Shown here piece after piece: positions 17,946-26,738 of a DNA stretch of 64,000 bases. The translations under genes and the position numbers were made by a program. Origin of the DNA: Pseudomonas proteolytica (GTDB lineage Bacteria; Pseudomonadota; Gammaproteobacteria; Pseudomonadales; Pseudomonadaceae); contig NZ_VFEV01000029.1 of NCBI RefSeq assembly GCF_007858275.1, positions 20,383 to 84,382 of the forward strand, read 5' to 3'. The notes below the pieces were generated by a model, which was not told the origin of the DNA, searched no databases, and saw only the letters and a program-made list of their open reading frames with translations. Numbering within the stretch: position 1 is the stretch's first letter; each line of letters opens with the position of its first letter.

Positions 17946-19094
17946 ATGCCTTTACCGTCCATGAAAGAACAATTTGCCGCTCTGATTGCCGCGCCCTCTG
18001 TCAGTTGTACCCAAGCGTCTCTCGACCAGACCAACCGCCCGGTGATCGATCTGCTCGCCACCTGGCTCGGCGAACTGGGCTTTGCCTGCGAGATCCAGCA
18101 GGTCAGCCCTGGCAAGTTCAACCTGTTGGCCAGCTTCGGCAGCGGCCCCGGTGGCCTGGTGCTGGCGGGGCACAGCGATACCGTGCCGTACGATGAAGCG
18201 CTATGGCAGACCGATCCTTTGAAGTTGACGGAAGTGGACGGGCGCTGGGTAGGACTGGGTAGCTGCGACATGAAAGGCTTTTTCGCGCTGGCCATCGAAG
18301 CGGTCCTGCCGCTGCTCGACCAACCGTTCAAGCAGCCGCTGTTGATCCTTGCCACCTGTGATGAAGAAAGCTCCATGGCCGGCGCCCGCGCGCTGGCTGC
18401 GGCCGGTCGCCCGCTGGGGCGGGCTGCAGTGATTGGCGAGCCCACGGGCCTCAAACCGATCCGCCTGCACAAGGGCGTGATGATGGAACGTATCGACATC
18501 CTCGGGCGCAGTGGTCACTCGTCAGACCCAAGCCTGGGCCACAGCGCCCTCGAAGCCATGCATGATGCCATGGGCGAGCTGCGCGGCCTGCGCCTGGCCT
18601 GGCAGCGGGAGTATCGCAACCCACAGTTCAGCGTGCCCCAGCCCACCTTGAATTTTGGCTGCATCCACGGCGGCGACAACCCCAACCGCATTTGCGGCCA
18701 ATGCTCCCTGGAATTCGACCTGCGGCCCTTGCCCGGCATGGATCCGCAGGTGCTGCGCGACGCCATCCAGCAGAAACTGCGGCCCATCGCCGAACGCCAT
18801 CAGGTGCAGATCGACTATGCGCCGCTGTTCCCCGAAGTGCCGCCTTTCGAGCAGCCTGAAGATGCCGAGCTGGTGCGGGTCGCGGAACGATTGACCGGCC
18901 ATCGTGCCGAAGCAGTAGCGTTCGGCACTGAAGCGCCTTATCTTCAGCGCCTTGGTTGTGAAACCCTGGTGCTCGGCCCTGGGGATATTGCCTGCGCCCA
19001 CCAGCCGGGCGAGTACCTTGAAATGTCACGCTTGACGCCTACAGTGCGTCTATTGCGGGAATTGATTGAACACTACTGCCTCAAACCTGCATAA
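17946..19094 (+). CDS. argE: Acetylornithine deacetylase
   Basis: M20-family metallohydrolase that releases ornithine from N-acetylornithine in arginine synthesis. The 382-residue product has the di-metal motifs GHSDTVPYD, GSCDMKGFFA and TCDEESSMAGARAL, with the catalytic Glu in the EE pair, and a dimerisation insert around 180-290. The ATG at 17946 starts the conserved N terminus; a GTG at 17925 is possible but adds seven atypical residues. argA follows 134 bp downstream, the conserved Pseudomonas pairing. Confidence 0.92.
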   Translation: MPLPSMKEQFAALIAAPSVSCTQASLDQTNRPVIDLLATWLGELGFACEIQQVSPGKFNLLASFGSGPGGLVLAGHSDTVPYDEALWQTDPLKLTEVDGRWVGLGSCDMKGFFALAIEAVLPLLDQPFKQPLLILATCDEESSMAGARALAAAGRPLGRAAVIGEPTGLKPIRLHKGVMMERIDILGRSGHSSDPSLGHSALEAMHDAMGELRGLRLAWQREYRNPQFSVPQPTLNFGCIHGGDNPNRICGQCSLEFDLRPLPGMDPQVLRDAIQQKLRPIAERHQVQIDYAPLFPEVPPFEQPEDAELVRVAERLTGHRAEAVAFGTEAPYLQRLGCETLVLGPGDIACAHQPGEYLEMSRLTPTVRLLRELIEHYCLKPA

Positions 19095-19228
19095 ATTAAC
19101 CCCATTGCATCCCGTACTTAGAAGGAGAGCGAGCGTGTCGCCAAGCCTGTTCCGACGATAACCATCAGCCCGCTGTGCGTTTAGCGATTCATCCTTTTTT
19201 GGCTGCTTTTTATAACAGGCCCAGGTTT

Positions 19229-20527
19229 ATGCCCGAATACGTCAATTGGCTTCGTCACGCTTCCCCTTACATCAATGCCCACCGTGACTGCACCTTTGTG
19301 GTCATGCTGCCGGGCGACGGTGTGGATCATCCCAACTTCGGCAACATCGTCCACGATCTGGTGCTGCTGCACAGCCTCGGCGTGCGCCTGGTGCTGGTAC
19401 ATGGTTCGCGCCCGCAAATCGAAACCCGCCTCGCCGCTCGCGGCCTGACCCCGCATTACCACGATGGCATGCGCATCACCGATGCCGCGACCCTGGAGTG
19501 CGTGATCGACGCGGTCGGCCACTTGCGTATTGCTATCGAAGCACGACTGTCCATGGACATGGCGTCCTCGCCAATGCAGGGCTCGCGCCTGCGGGTAGCC
19601 AGTGGCAACCTGGTGACCGCACGGCCGATCGGCGTGCTGGACGGTATCGATTACCACCATACCGGCGAAGTGCGCCGGGTCGACCGCAAGGGCATCAACC
19701 GCCTGCTGGACGAACGCTCCATCGTCGTACTGTCGCCATTGGGCTATTCGCCGACCGGGGAGATTTTCAACCTGGCCTGTGAAGACGTCGCCACCCGCGC
19801 CGCCATCGACCTGGGCGCCGACAAGCTGCTGTTGTTTGGCGCCGACCTGGGCCTGATCGACGAAAACGGCCGACTGGTGCGCGAGCTGCGTCCGCAGCAA
19901 GTACCGGCGCACCTGCAACGCCTGGGCAACAACTACCAGGCCGAACTGCTGGATGCGGCGGCCGAGGCCTGTCGTGGGGGTGTGGGGCGCAGCCACATCG
20001 TCAGTTATGTCGAAGACGGTGCGCTGTTGACCGAACTCTTTACCCGGGACGGCGGCGGTACGCTGGTGGCCCAGGAGCAATTCGAACTGGTGCGGGAGGC
20101 GGCGATTGAAGACGTCGGCGGCCTGCTGGACCTGATCAGCCCACTGGAAGAGCAGGGCATTTTGGTGCGCCGCTCGCGGGAAGTGCTGGAGCGGGAAATC
20201 GAACAGTTCAGCGTGGTAGAGCGCGAAGGCATGATCATCGCGTGCGCCGCGCTGTACCCCATTGCCGACTCGGAGGCGGGTGAGCTGGCGTGCCTGGCGG
20301 TCAATCCGGAATATCGCCATGGCGGCCGTGGTGATGAGCTGCTCGAGCGCATCGAAACCCGCGCCCGCACCCAAGGCTTGAAGACCCTGTTCGTGCTGAC
20401 GACCCGTACCGCCCACTGGTTCCGCGAGCGCGGCTTTGTGCCAAGCAGCGTGGATCGCCTGCCGTCGGCGCGGGCTTCGCTGTACAACTTCCAGCGTAAT
20501 TCGAAGATCTTCGAGAAGACCCTGTAA
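19229..20527 (+). CDS. argA: N-acetylglutamate synthase
   Basis: First enzyme of arginine biosynthesis, usually feedback-inhibited by arginine. The 432-residue product combines an N-terminal amino-acid-kinase-like domain (FVVMLPGDGVDHPNFGNIV, LVLVHGSRPQIE) and a C-terminal GNAT acetyltransferase domain (LACLAVNPEYRHGGRGDELL is the acetyl-CoA motif). Length and N terminus MPEYVNWLRHASPYINAHRD agree closely with PAO1 ArgA, which fixes the start at 19229. A REPIN follows the stop. Confidence 0.96.
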   Translation: MPEYVNWLRHASPYINAHRDCTFVVMLPGDGVDHPNFGNIVHDLVLLHSLGVRLVLVHGSRPQIETRLAARGLTPHYHDGMRITDAATLECVIDAVGHLRIAIEARLSMDMASSPMQGSRLRVASGNLVTARPIGVLDGIDYHHTGEVRRVDRKGINRLLDERSIVVLSPLGYSPTGEIFNLACEDVATRAAIDLGADKLLLFGADLGLIDENGRLVRELRPQQVPAHLQRLGNNYQAELLDAAAEACRGGVGRSHIVSYVEDGALLTELFTRDGGGTLVAQEQFELVREAAIEDVGGLLDLISPLEEQGILVRRSREVLEREIEQFSVVEREGMIIACAALYPIADSEAGELACLAVNPEYRHGGRGDELLERIETRARTQGLKTLFVLTTRTAHWFRERGFVPSSVDRLPSARASLYNFQRNSKIFEKTL

Positions 20528-20555
20528 ACACGGTATTCGGTACACCCAATACCTA

Positions 20556-20646
20556 ATGTGGGAGCGGGCTTGCTCGCGAAGGCAGTGTGTCAGTCAGCAC
20601 ATTTATTGACTTCACACCGCCTTCGCGAGCAAGCCCGCTCCCACAT
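20556..20646. repeat. REPIN (paired REP)
   Basis: ATGTGGGAGCGGGCTTGCTC and its inverted copy enclose about 45 bp; the arms extend through CGCGAAGGC and GCCTTCGCG. It lies between the convergent argA and tauA-like genes. Confidence 0.9.
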
Positions 20647-20659
20647 TCTTTGTCCGGGT

Positions 20660-21646
20660 TTATTCTTTGATGAATTTTCCGGTCACGTAGGCTGAATAGT
20701 CCGGTAGCACTGTCTCTACTTTCCCTTGTTCCTTGAGAAACTTCGCCGTATCTCCAATGGCCTTGGCTGTCCCACCATTAAGCAAGGCGTCGGTTTGCTG
20801 CGCCCGGGCATCGGGGAAGGTGCTGCCTTCCAGCAGTTCGGGAATATCTGCGGCGTTTGCGCCGGTCAACCTGGCGATCTTCTGTACCGGCGCCGAATCC
20901 ACCGTCCAACTGGCTTTATGGGCCGCATACTCGGCAAACGAATCCAGGGTGACCTTGGCAAACTTGGCCACCACCTCAGGATGCTTCTCGGCAAAATCCT
21001 TGCGCGCCACCCACACCTCGAACGTCGGCGCGCCCCATTGGCCGACCTGGGCAGCATCGGTGAGGATCCTGCCGGTCTTGCGGATTTCCCCCAGGGCCGG
21101 CGACCAGACAAACGCGCCGTCGATATCCCCGCGTTTCCAGGCTGCGGCAATTTCGCCTGGTTGCAGGTTCACCACTTTGACCTGCTTTGTGTCCAGGCCC
21201 CAGTGTTTCAAGGCCCCGAGCAGGCTGTAGTGGGATGTGGAGACAAAGGGCGTGGCGATGGTTTTGCCGATCAGGTCCTTGGGTGCGTCAATGTGACTGT
21301 CGTTGCGCACTACCAAAGCTTCAGAACTATTGATCTGGGCCGATACGATGAACGCTACGATGGGTAGGTTACGGGATGCGGCGGCCGCCAACGGGCTGGA
21401 GCCGAGGTTGCCGATCTGCACATCGCCGGAGGCAATCGCGGTGATCACTTCCGGGCCGCTATTGAAGCGGCGCCAGTCGATTTTCTCGCCGATGGCCTGC
21501 TCATAGACGCCGTCGGCCTGGGGCACTTTGCTGGGGTCAACCCCGGTTTGGTAACCGATGGTGAGACTGGCCGCTTGCACGCCAAAAGAAAGTGTAAGTG
21601 ATAGTAAAACTGTAACAAATTGACTAGAGGATGCGCGTTTGGCCAT
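20660..21646 (-). CDS. tauA: Taurine/sulfonate ABC transporter binding protein (TauA-like)
   Basis: Periplasmic binding protein for taurine or related sulfonates, 328 residues. It has a signal peptide (FVTVLLSLTLSFGVQAA) and the TauA pattern: LTIGYQTGVDPSKVPQADG, SGDVQIGNLGSSPLAAAASR, and FVWSPALGEIRKTGRIL. No tauB, tauC or tauD gene is next to it, so it stands as a lone binding protein that may serve a transporter elsewhere, or the SsuBC pair 10 kb away. It is divergent from the OprD-type porin. Taurine specificity is inference from family likeness. Confidence 0.88.
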   Translation of the reverse strand: MAKRASSSQFVTVLLSLTLSFGVQAASLTIGYQTGVDPSKVPQADGVYEQAIGEKIDWRRFNSGPEVITAIASGDVQIGNLGSSPLAAAASRNLPIVAFIVSAQINSSEALVVRNDSHIDAPKDLIGKTIATPFVSTSHYSLLGALKHWGLDTKQVKVVNLQPGEIAAAWKRGDIDGAFVWSPALGEIRKTGRILTDAAQVGQWGAPTFEVWVARKDFAEKHPEVVAKFAKVTLDSFAEYAAHKASWTVDSAPVQKIARLTGANAADIPELLEGSTFPDARAQQTDALLNGGTAKAIGDTAKFLKEQGKVETVLPDYSAYVTGKFIKE

Positions 21647-22015
21647 GATGGCGTCGCCTTTTTGATCGTGAGTGACGTGTGCGAGATTCTGATCACACTA
21701 AACGATCTAAAAAATGGCCAATAAATACCCTTTAGGAATTAGCTTATGGAGCGATACCCCGCTGCGGGATTGTCGCGCCATGGAAAGTGTTATTCCTGAA
21801 TAGTATGAAAAAGGATGAAATAATTCTTTTTGGGTGTATGAAAAACTCATTACCCTGCAGGGACCAAATCAACTGCGGTTAGACGAAGGTAGTAGACACA
21901 CAAGGTTACGATTGACTTGTCAGTCACGATCTGGCGCTAATCGCGCATCTGTGGATCGAGGGCGTCAGACCCGAGACCAAAGAACTACAAAAATTAGAAA
22001 CGAGAGGAGCGGTAC
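21647..22015. other. Intergenic region between tauA-like and porin genes
   Basis: This 369-bp stretch is AT-rich compared with its neighbours and holds the promoters of two divergent genes. I see a possible porin promoter at 21912-21941 and a strong GAGAGGAGC ribosome site before 22016. The left part, with several A and T runs, probably holds the tauA promoter, but I could not identify a convincing CysB or sigma54 site. No coding sequence or REP is present. Confidence 0.6.
21912..21941 (+). promoter_or_regulatory. Possible promoter of the OprD-type porin gene
   Basis: TTGACT (21912-21917) and GCTAAT (21936-21941) are 18 bp apart and about 75 bp upstream of the porin start. The -35 box is good and the -10 box fair. 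No experiment supports it. Confidence 0.35.
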
Positions 22016-23350
22016 ATGAAGAAGTCCACATTGGCGTTCGCCGTCGCGGCTGGGGTTTTGGCTCAGCAAGCTGGCGCCGCTGGTTTTGTTGAAGACAGCA
22101 AGGCAAGCGTTACTGCACGTAACTTTTACATCAACCAAGATAACCGTGATGGCGCCGCCAAGCCTTCCAAGCAGGAAGAATGGGGCCAGGGTTTCATCTT
22201 CAACTTCGCCTCGGGCTATACCCAAGGTACCGTTGGTTTCGGTGTTGATGCGATCGGCCTGTACGGCGTCAAGCTGGACTCCGGTAAAGGCACCGCCTAC
22301 AACAACAACAGCGCCAACAAGGGTGGCGTTGTTTTCCCAAGCGACAGCGACGGTCGTGCGGTAGACGATTTCGCCAGTCTGGGCCTGACGGGCAAGGTCA
22401 AGATCTCCAAGACCGAACTGAAGCTGGGTACCTTGCTGCCGAAACTGCCGGTAGTGACGTCCAACGACGGTCGTCTGTTGCCACAAACCTTTGAAGGTGG
22501 CCAGATCACTTCCAACGAAATCGACAACCTGACCCTGGTTGGCGGTAAGTTGGAGCACGCCAAAGGTCGTAACTCCAGCAACAATGACTCGCTGACTATC
22601 GCTGGCTCCAACGGTGCAACCCGCACCGCCACCGCCAACGCACGTAGCAACGAGTTCTATTATGCCGGTGGTGATTACAAGATCACCAAAGACTTGGTGG
22701 CCCAGTACTACTACGGCAACCTGTCCGACTTCTACAAGCAGCACTTCCTGGGCCTGACCCACAACTGGGCGCTGCCAGTAGGTAGCATCAAGTCCGACCT
22801 GCGTTACTTCAACAGTGACTCCGACGGCAAGAACTCGAGCCAGGAAGGCCGTATCGCCGGCTACCGTGCGTCGGGCTACCAGAATGGCGGCGAAGTCGAT
22901 AACCGCACCTGGAGCGCCAAGTTCACGTACAGCCTGCAAGGCCACGCGATCAGCGCCGGCTACCAGCGTGTCAATGGCACCAGCGACTTCCCGTTCCTCA
23001 ACCAGGGTGACGGTGCTTCCTCGTACCTGATCACTGACATGCAGATCGGCAAGTTCCAACGCGCCGGCGAGCGCACCTGGTTGGCCCAGTACGCTTATGA
23101 CTTCGCAACCATCGGGTTGCCAGGCCTGACCACCTCTGTTGTCTACCTCAAGGGTGACAACATCGCCACTTCGACCGGCGACAAGGGCGAGTGGGAACGT
23201 GACTTCAACCTCGGCTACGTAATCCCGGAAGGCACCTTCAAGGGCCTGGGCCTGGCGTGGAAAAACGCCTCGCTGCGCTCCCAGGTTGCTTCCCAGCGTG
23301 ACCAGGACGAAAACCGTCTGATCGTCAGCTACACCCTGCCGATCTTGTAA
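22016..23350 (+). CDS. OprD-family outer membrane porin
   Basis: A 444-residue outer membrane channel with a signal peptide (MKKSTLAFAVAAGVLAQQAGAA), then FVEDSKASVTARNFYINQDNRDG, the standard OprD opening, and a C terminus ending in an amphipathic strand (ENRLIVSYTLPIL). OprD porins each take up a narrow set of small carboxylates or basic compounds. Its place between tauA and the lsfA-ssu genes suggests a sulfonate or related substrate, which is inference. The gene is intact, but the ISL3-type element is inserted 16 bp past its stop, cutting it off from its terminator at 26745. Confidence 0.93.
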   Translation: MKKSTLAFAVAAGVLAQQAGAAGFVEDSKASVTARNFYINQDNRDGAAKPSKQEEWGQGFIFNFASGYTQGTVGFGVDAIGLYGVKLDSGKGTAYNNNSANKGGVVFPSDSDGRAVDDFASLGLTGKVKISKTELKLGTLLPKLPVVTSNDGRLLPQTFEGGQITSNEIDNLTLVGGKLEHAKGRNSSNNDSLTIAGSNGATRTATANARSNEFYYAGGDYKITKDLVAQYYYGNLSDFYKQHFLGLTHNWALPVGSIKSDLRYFNSDSDGKNSSQEGRIAGYRASGYQNGGEVDNRTWSAKFTYSLQGHAISAGYQRVNGTSDFPFLNQGDGASSYLITDMQIGKFQRAGERTWLAQYAYDFATIGLPGLTTSVVYLKGDNIATSTGDKGEWERDFNLGYVIPEGTFKGLGLAWKNASLRSQVASQRDQDENRLIVSYTLPIL

Positions 23351-23358
23351 TACCAGCA

Positions 23359-23366
23359 GTAAAACC
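23359..23366. repeat. Left 8-bp target duplication
   Basis: GTAAAACC abuts the left end of the ISL3-type element and recurs exactly at 26739-26746 on the right, the mark of a recent transposition. Confidence 0.93.
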
Positions 23367-23390
23367 GGGTAAGCGGATTAAATGGTTGAT
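23367..23390 (+). repeat. Left terminal inverted repeat of the ISL3-type element
   Basis: 24 bp beginning GGGTAAGCGG and ending ATGGTTGAT. It pairs with 26715-26738 with 21 of 24 positions identical. Confidence 0.9.
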
Positions 23391-23453
23391 CTTACCTTTG
23401 CATGAGAGTGAGACAGACCGGCATCTCATCGGATTATCTGGTTGATGCTTCAC

Positions 23454-23861
23454 CTACTGCTGGTGCATGTTTCCTTCGCTAATTCCAGCAAGAACCCCAC
23501 ACGCCTCAACTTCCCGGTCATCGTTGCAACTCGCTCTCAGTGAAACGAGTTGTTTCTCAAGCGCTTGCAGAGCGGTTATCTGCGACCGCACATGAGAGAT
23601 GTGATCATCGAGCAAGGCGTTGACGGCGGTACAAGGCTGATGAGGGTCGTCCTCATAGCTCTGTAGTTCGTGAATCTCAGCCAGTGACAGGCCCAGGATT
23701 CTGCAGCGACGGATGAAGGCCAGCCCCTCACCATGCTTCTCGGTATAGACACGGTAACCGTTGTCCTGCCGATCAGGCGGCGGCAACAAGCCCTGCTGTT
23801 CATAGAAGCGGATCGTCTGTGTTTCGACCCCTACCAACTGCGCCAACTGACCAATGCGCAT
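23454..23861 (-). CDS. cadR: MerR-family metal-responsive regulator (CadR/PbrR type)
   Basis: A 135-residue MerR-type activator. It opens with the helix-turn-helix MRIGQLAQLVGVETQTIRFY, followed by GLLPPPDRQDNGYRVYTEKH, a dimer helix, and the three cysteines typical of CadR/PbrR proteins (in HQPCTAVN, RASCND and EACGVL). These bind Cd, Pb or Zn. The start at 23861 has GGAGGAGG about 5 bp upstream, better than the frame's first codon at 23876. It is divergent from the transporter gene and belongs to the mobile element. Metal preference is not certain. Confidence 0.9.
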   Translation of the reverse strand: MRIGQLAQLVGVETQTIRFYEQQGLLPPPDRQDNGYRVYTEKHGEGLAFIRRCRILGLSLAEIHELQSYEDDPHQPCTAVNALLDDHISHVRSQITALQALEKQLVSLRASCNDDREVEACGVLAGISEGNMHQQ

Positions 23862-23892
23862 CAGCCTCCTCCCCAACGGATTCTTTACTCTA

Positions 23893-23923
23893 TTGACCTT
23901 ATAGTAGCTTTATAGTTTTAAAT
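23893..23923 (+). promoter_or_regulatory. MerR-type promoter and operator
   Basis: TTGACC (23893-23898) and TTAAAT (23918-23923) are 19 bp apart, the lengthened spacer expected for MerR-controlled promoters. The spacer holds a TATAG..TTATAG dyad resembling CadR/PbrR operators. It faces the cation transporter gene at 23957. Confidence 0.65.
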
Positions 23924-23956
23924 GGTACCACAACATTGTTCAAGTGGAGTCGTATC

Positions 23957-24853
23957 ATGAGCAAATCCTGTGGTGGCGCCTGTGGCGGTGATGCAACGTC
24001 CGCAGCGGATACCGATATACAGGCCTCCTCCGAGGCGCCAGGGAGATGGGTCAGTGTTTATGCCGTGCCGAAGATGGACTGTCCATCAGAAGAACGAATG
24101 ATTCGCCTAGCCCTGAACGGCTTTGAGGAAATTCGGGCGCTGTCCTTCGACTTGTCGAACCGCCGGCTGAAGGTCGTGCATGACGGCGAGGTCGAGCCCG
24201 TCACCTCGAAACTGAAGACCTTGGGGCTAGGCGCCTCGCTTCAGGAAACCGTCGCTGCAAATCCGGAGACCATCAAGGCCGCCGAGTTTTCGGCAGCTTC
24301 TGCTAAGCAAGAATCCGGGACCCTGCGCTGGTTGCTCGGCATCAATGCACTTCTGTTCGTGGTGGAAATGACTGCCGGTCTGATCGCCCGGTCCACCGGC
24401 CTGATTGGAGAATCCCTGGACAATTTTGCCGATGCGGCGGTGTACGGGCTTGCCCTTTATGCGGTTGGACATAGCGTGAAAATGCAGGTACGTGCCGCGC
24501 ATCTTGCTGGTGTACTGCAACTGATCTTGGCTGTGGGCGTGCTCGTAGAGGTGGTGAGACGCTTTGTATTCGGTAGTGAGCCTGAATCGCTGGTGATGAT
24601 GGCTATCGCATTCGTCGCATTGATTGCCAATACCAGTTGTCTGCTGCTCATATCCAAACATCGGGAAGGCGGGGCGCACATGAAGGCAAGCTGGATATTC
24701 TCGGCCAACGACGTGGTGATCAACCTGGGGGTCATCACCGCCGGCGCCCTGGTCGCGTGGACCGGTTCCAATTATCCGGATCTGATTATCGGCACCATCG
24801 CGGGGGGCATTGTACTTAACGGTGCCAGACGCATTTTGGCGTTGAAGGGTTAA
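23957..24853 (+). CDS. Cation transporter with Cys-rich N terminus, HMA-like domain and CDF domain
   Basis: A 298-residue inner membrane protein. The N terminus is Cys-rich (SCGGACGGD), then comes an HMA-like domain with the MDCPSEE motif (about 35-100), then a cation diffusion facilitator domain (about 120-298). The CDF helix-2 motif is ESLDNFADA, with Asp-x3-Asp, while the second site reads FSANDVVINLG and lacks the usual His-x3-Asp. It probably exports a divalent metal under control of the divergent MerR-type gene. lspA begins 3 bp after its stop. It belongs to the mobile element. Confidence 0.87.
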   Translation: MSKSCGGACGGDATSAADTDIQASSEAPGRWVSVYAVPKMDCPSEERMIRLALNGFEEIRALSFDLSNRRLKVVHDGEVEPVTSKLKTLGLGASLQETVAANPETIKAAEFSAASAKQESGTLRWLLGINALLFVVEMTAGLIARSTGLIGESLDNFADAAVYGLALYAVGHSVKMQVRAAHLAGVLQLILAVGVLVEVVRRFVFGSEPESLVMMAIAFVALIANTSCLLLISKHREGGAHMKASWIFSANDVVINLGVITAGALVAWTGSNYPDLIIGTIAGGIVLNGARRILALKG

Positions 24854-24856
24854 ATA

Positions 24857-25369
24857 ATGCTCATTATTGGCAAAAAGCTCTCGCCGTATGCCCTATTGTC
24901 CATATCGGGCCTGCTGGCAGCGTCTGATCAGGCTGTAAAGTGGCTGGTGCAGCAATCAATGGCCTATGGCGAGTATGTTTCGGTGACCCCGTTCTTTAAC
25001 TGGGTGCACCTATGGAACACCGGTGCCGCATTCAGTCTTTTTGCGAATGGTGGAGGCTGGCAGCGCTACTTTTTTATCGGAATCGCGGTAGTGGTCTCGA
25101 TTTTTCTGATCAAGCTGATCCTTGAAAATCGTCATAAAGGAGAAGCCATCGCTTACAGTCTTATCCTCGGTGGCGCCATGGGCAACCTGATTGACCGGGT
25201 CTTTCGCGGCTATGTTGTGGATTCCTTTGATTTCTATTGGCGAGACTGGCATTGGCCGGCCTTCAACCTGGCTGATATTGCAATTGTCCTCGGTGCCTTA
25301 CTTTTCGTTTCCAGCAGCTTGTTGGGTAAAAAAGCAAACACCAATGCCGAGTCGGATGGATCTGACTGA
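24857..25369 (+). CDS. lspA: Signal peptidase II (prolipoprotein signal peptidase), element-borne copy
   Basis: Inner-membrane aspartyl protease that cleaves lipoprotein signal peptides. The 170-residue product has four predicted membrane helices and both catalytic Asp motifs, GAMGNLIDRVFRGYVVDSFDF and FNLADIAIVLG, plus the NTGAAFS motif, so it looks active. It lies 3 bp after the metal transporter and 22 bp before the transposase within the mobile element. A housekeeping lspA is expected elsewhere, so this is a second copy. In the pbr lead-resistance operon a signal peptidase-like PbrC also accompanies metal export. Confidence 0.93.
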   Translation: MLIIGKKLSPYALLSISGLLAASDQAVKWLVQQSMAYGEYVSVTPFFNWVHLWNTGAAFSLFANGGGWQRYFFIGIAVVVSIFLIKLILENRHKGEAIAYSLILGGAMGNLIDRVFRGYVVDSFDFYWRDWHWPAFNLADIAIVLGALLFVSSSLLGKKANTNAESDGSD

Positions 25370-25390
25370 CACCTACGCCTATACAACACC

Positions 25391-26680
25391 ATGACCGAAC
25401 TTCCCGACAACATCCTTCACCTGCCGCAATACCAAGTACTGGGCTGCAAATCAACCGACGACGAAATGCACTTCCAGGTGGACGTGCCCGATCCCATCGC
25501 CTGCGAGGAATGCGGCGTGCAGGGTGAGTTCGTACGGTTCGGCAAGCGTGACGTTCCCTATCGTGATCTGCCCATCCACGGCAAGCGGGTCACTCTCTGG
25601 GTGGTCCGCCGCCGATACACCTGCCGGGCCTGCAAGACAACATTCAGGCCCCAGCTACCGGAGATGGTGGACGGATTCCGTATGACACTGCGGCTGCATG
25701 AGTACGTGGAGAAGGAATCCTTCAACCACCCCTACACCTTTGTGGCGGCACAGACCGGCCTGGACGAGAAGACGGTGCGCGACATCTTCAACGCCCGCGC
25801 CGAGTTCCTGGGGCGCTGGCACCGCTTCGAGACGCCCCGCATCCTGGGCATTGACGAGCTATACCTGAACAAGCGCTACCGCTGCATTCTGACCAACATT
25901 GAGGAGCGAACCCTGCTCGACCTGCTGGCCACCCGCCGCCAGGACGTGGTGACCAACTACCTGATGAAGCTGAAAGACCGGCAGAAGGTCGAGATCGTCA
26001 GCATGGACATGTGGAACCCCTACCGGGCAGCGGTCAAGGCTGTGCTGCCCCAGGCCCGTATCGTGGTCGATAAGTTCCATGTGGTGCGCATGGCCAACGA
26101 TGCCCTAGAGAGAGTGCGCAAGGGCCTCAGAAAGGAGCTGAAACCGTCCCAGAGCCGGACTCTCAAGGGAGACCGGAAAATCCTGCTGAAACGCGCTCAC
26201 GAAGTCTCAGACCGGGAGCGCCTCATCATGGAGACCTGGACAGGCGCGTTCCCGCAACTGCTGGCCGCCTACGAGCACAAGGAGCGCTTCTACGGCATCT
26301 GGGACGCCACCACACGGCTCCAGGCAGAAGCCGCCCTGGACGAGTGGATAGCCACCATCCCGAAGGGCCAAAAGGAAGTCTGGAGCGATCTGGTCAGGGC
26401 AGTGGGAAACTGGCGCGAAGAGACCATGACCTACTTCGAGACGGACATGCCCGTCACCAACGCTTACACGGAGTCCATCAACCGACTGGCCAAGGACAAG
26501 AACCGTGAAGGGCGCGGTTACTCCTTCGAGGTGATGCGGGCACGAATGCTCTACACCACGAAGCACAAGAAGAAGGCACCGACTGCGAAGGTCTCTCCTT
26601 TCTACAAGAAAACCATCGGTTACGGACTGCCGGACTTCGCAGAGGAACTCAACTACGGAGTCGATCTATCAACCATCTGA
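25391..26680 (+). CDS. tnpA: ISL3 family transposase
   Basis: A 429-residue DDE transposase. The N-terminal zinc-binding region has CEECG (about 38) and CRAC (about 78), then a helix-turn-helix (TFVAAQTGLDEKTVRDIF), then the catalytic motifs LGIDEL (first Asp), VSMDMWNPYR (second Asp) and TNAYTESIN (Glu), the ISL3 layout. The frame is intact and ends 34 bp before the right inverted repeat. Together with the exact target duplication this indicates an active or recently active element. Confidence 0.96.
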   Translation: MTELPDNILHLPQYQVLGCKSTDDEMHFQVDVPDPIACEECGVQGEFVRFGKRDVPYRDLPIHGKRVTLWVVRRRYTCRACKTTFRPQLPEMVDGFRMTLRLHEYVEKESFNHPYTFVAAQTGLDEKTVRDIFNARAEFLGRWHRFETPRILGIDELYLNKRYRCILTNIEERTLLDLLATRRQDVVTNYLMKLKDRQKVEIVSMDMWNPYRAAVKAVLPQARIVVDKFHVVRMANDALERVRKGLRKELKPSQSRTLKGDRKILLKRAHEVSDRERLIMETWTGAFPQLLAAYEHKERFYGIWDATTRLQAEAALDEWIATIPKGQKEVWSDLVRAVGNWREETMTYFETDMPVTNAYTESINRLAKDKNREGRGYSFEVMRARMLYTTKHKKKAPTAKVSPFYKKTIGYGLPDFAEELNYGVDLSTI

Positions 26681-26714
26681 GGGTGGTATCAGATTGATGG
26701 GGTGAAGGTGCCCC

Positions 26715-26738
26715 ATCAACCATTAAATCCGTATACCC
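26715..26738 (-). repeat. Right terminal inverted repeat of the ISL3-type element
   Basis: 24 bp that read inward begin GGGTATACGG and end ATGGTTGAT, matching the left end at 21 of 24 positions. A further GGTGAAGGTGCCCC dyad lies just inside. Confidence 0.9.

Larger units (their letters stand above)
23367..26738. mobile_element. ISPpu12-like transposable element (ISL3 family) with metal and lspA cargo
   Basis: A complete 3372-bp element. Left (23367-23390) and right (26715-26738) ends are 24-bp inverted repeats that both begin GGGTA and differ at three positions. An exact 8-bp duplication GTAAAACC flanks it. Inside are a MerR/CadR-type regulator on the minus strand and an HMA-CDF cation transporter, lspA and an ISL3 transposase on the plus strand. 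From memory, ISPpu12 of plasmid pWW0 has the same gene set, the same 24-bp repeats and a length of 3372 bp; I could not check the sequence identity. Transfer from another replicon is likely. Confidence 0.93.
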
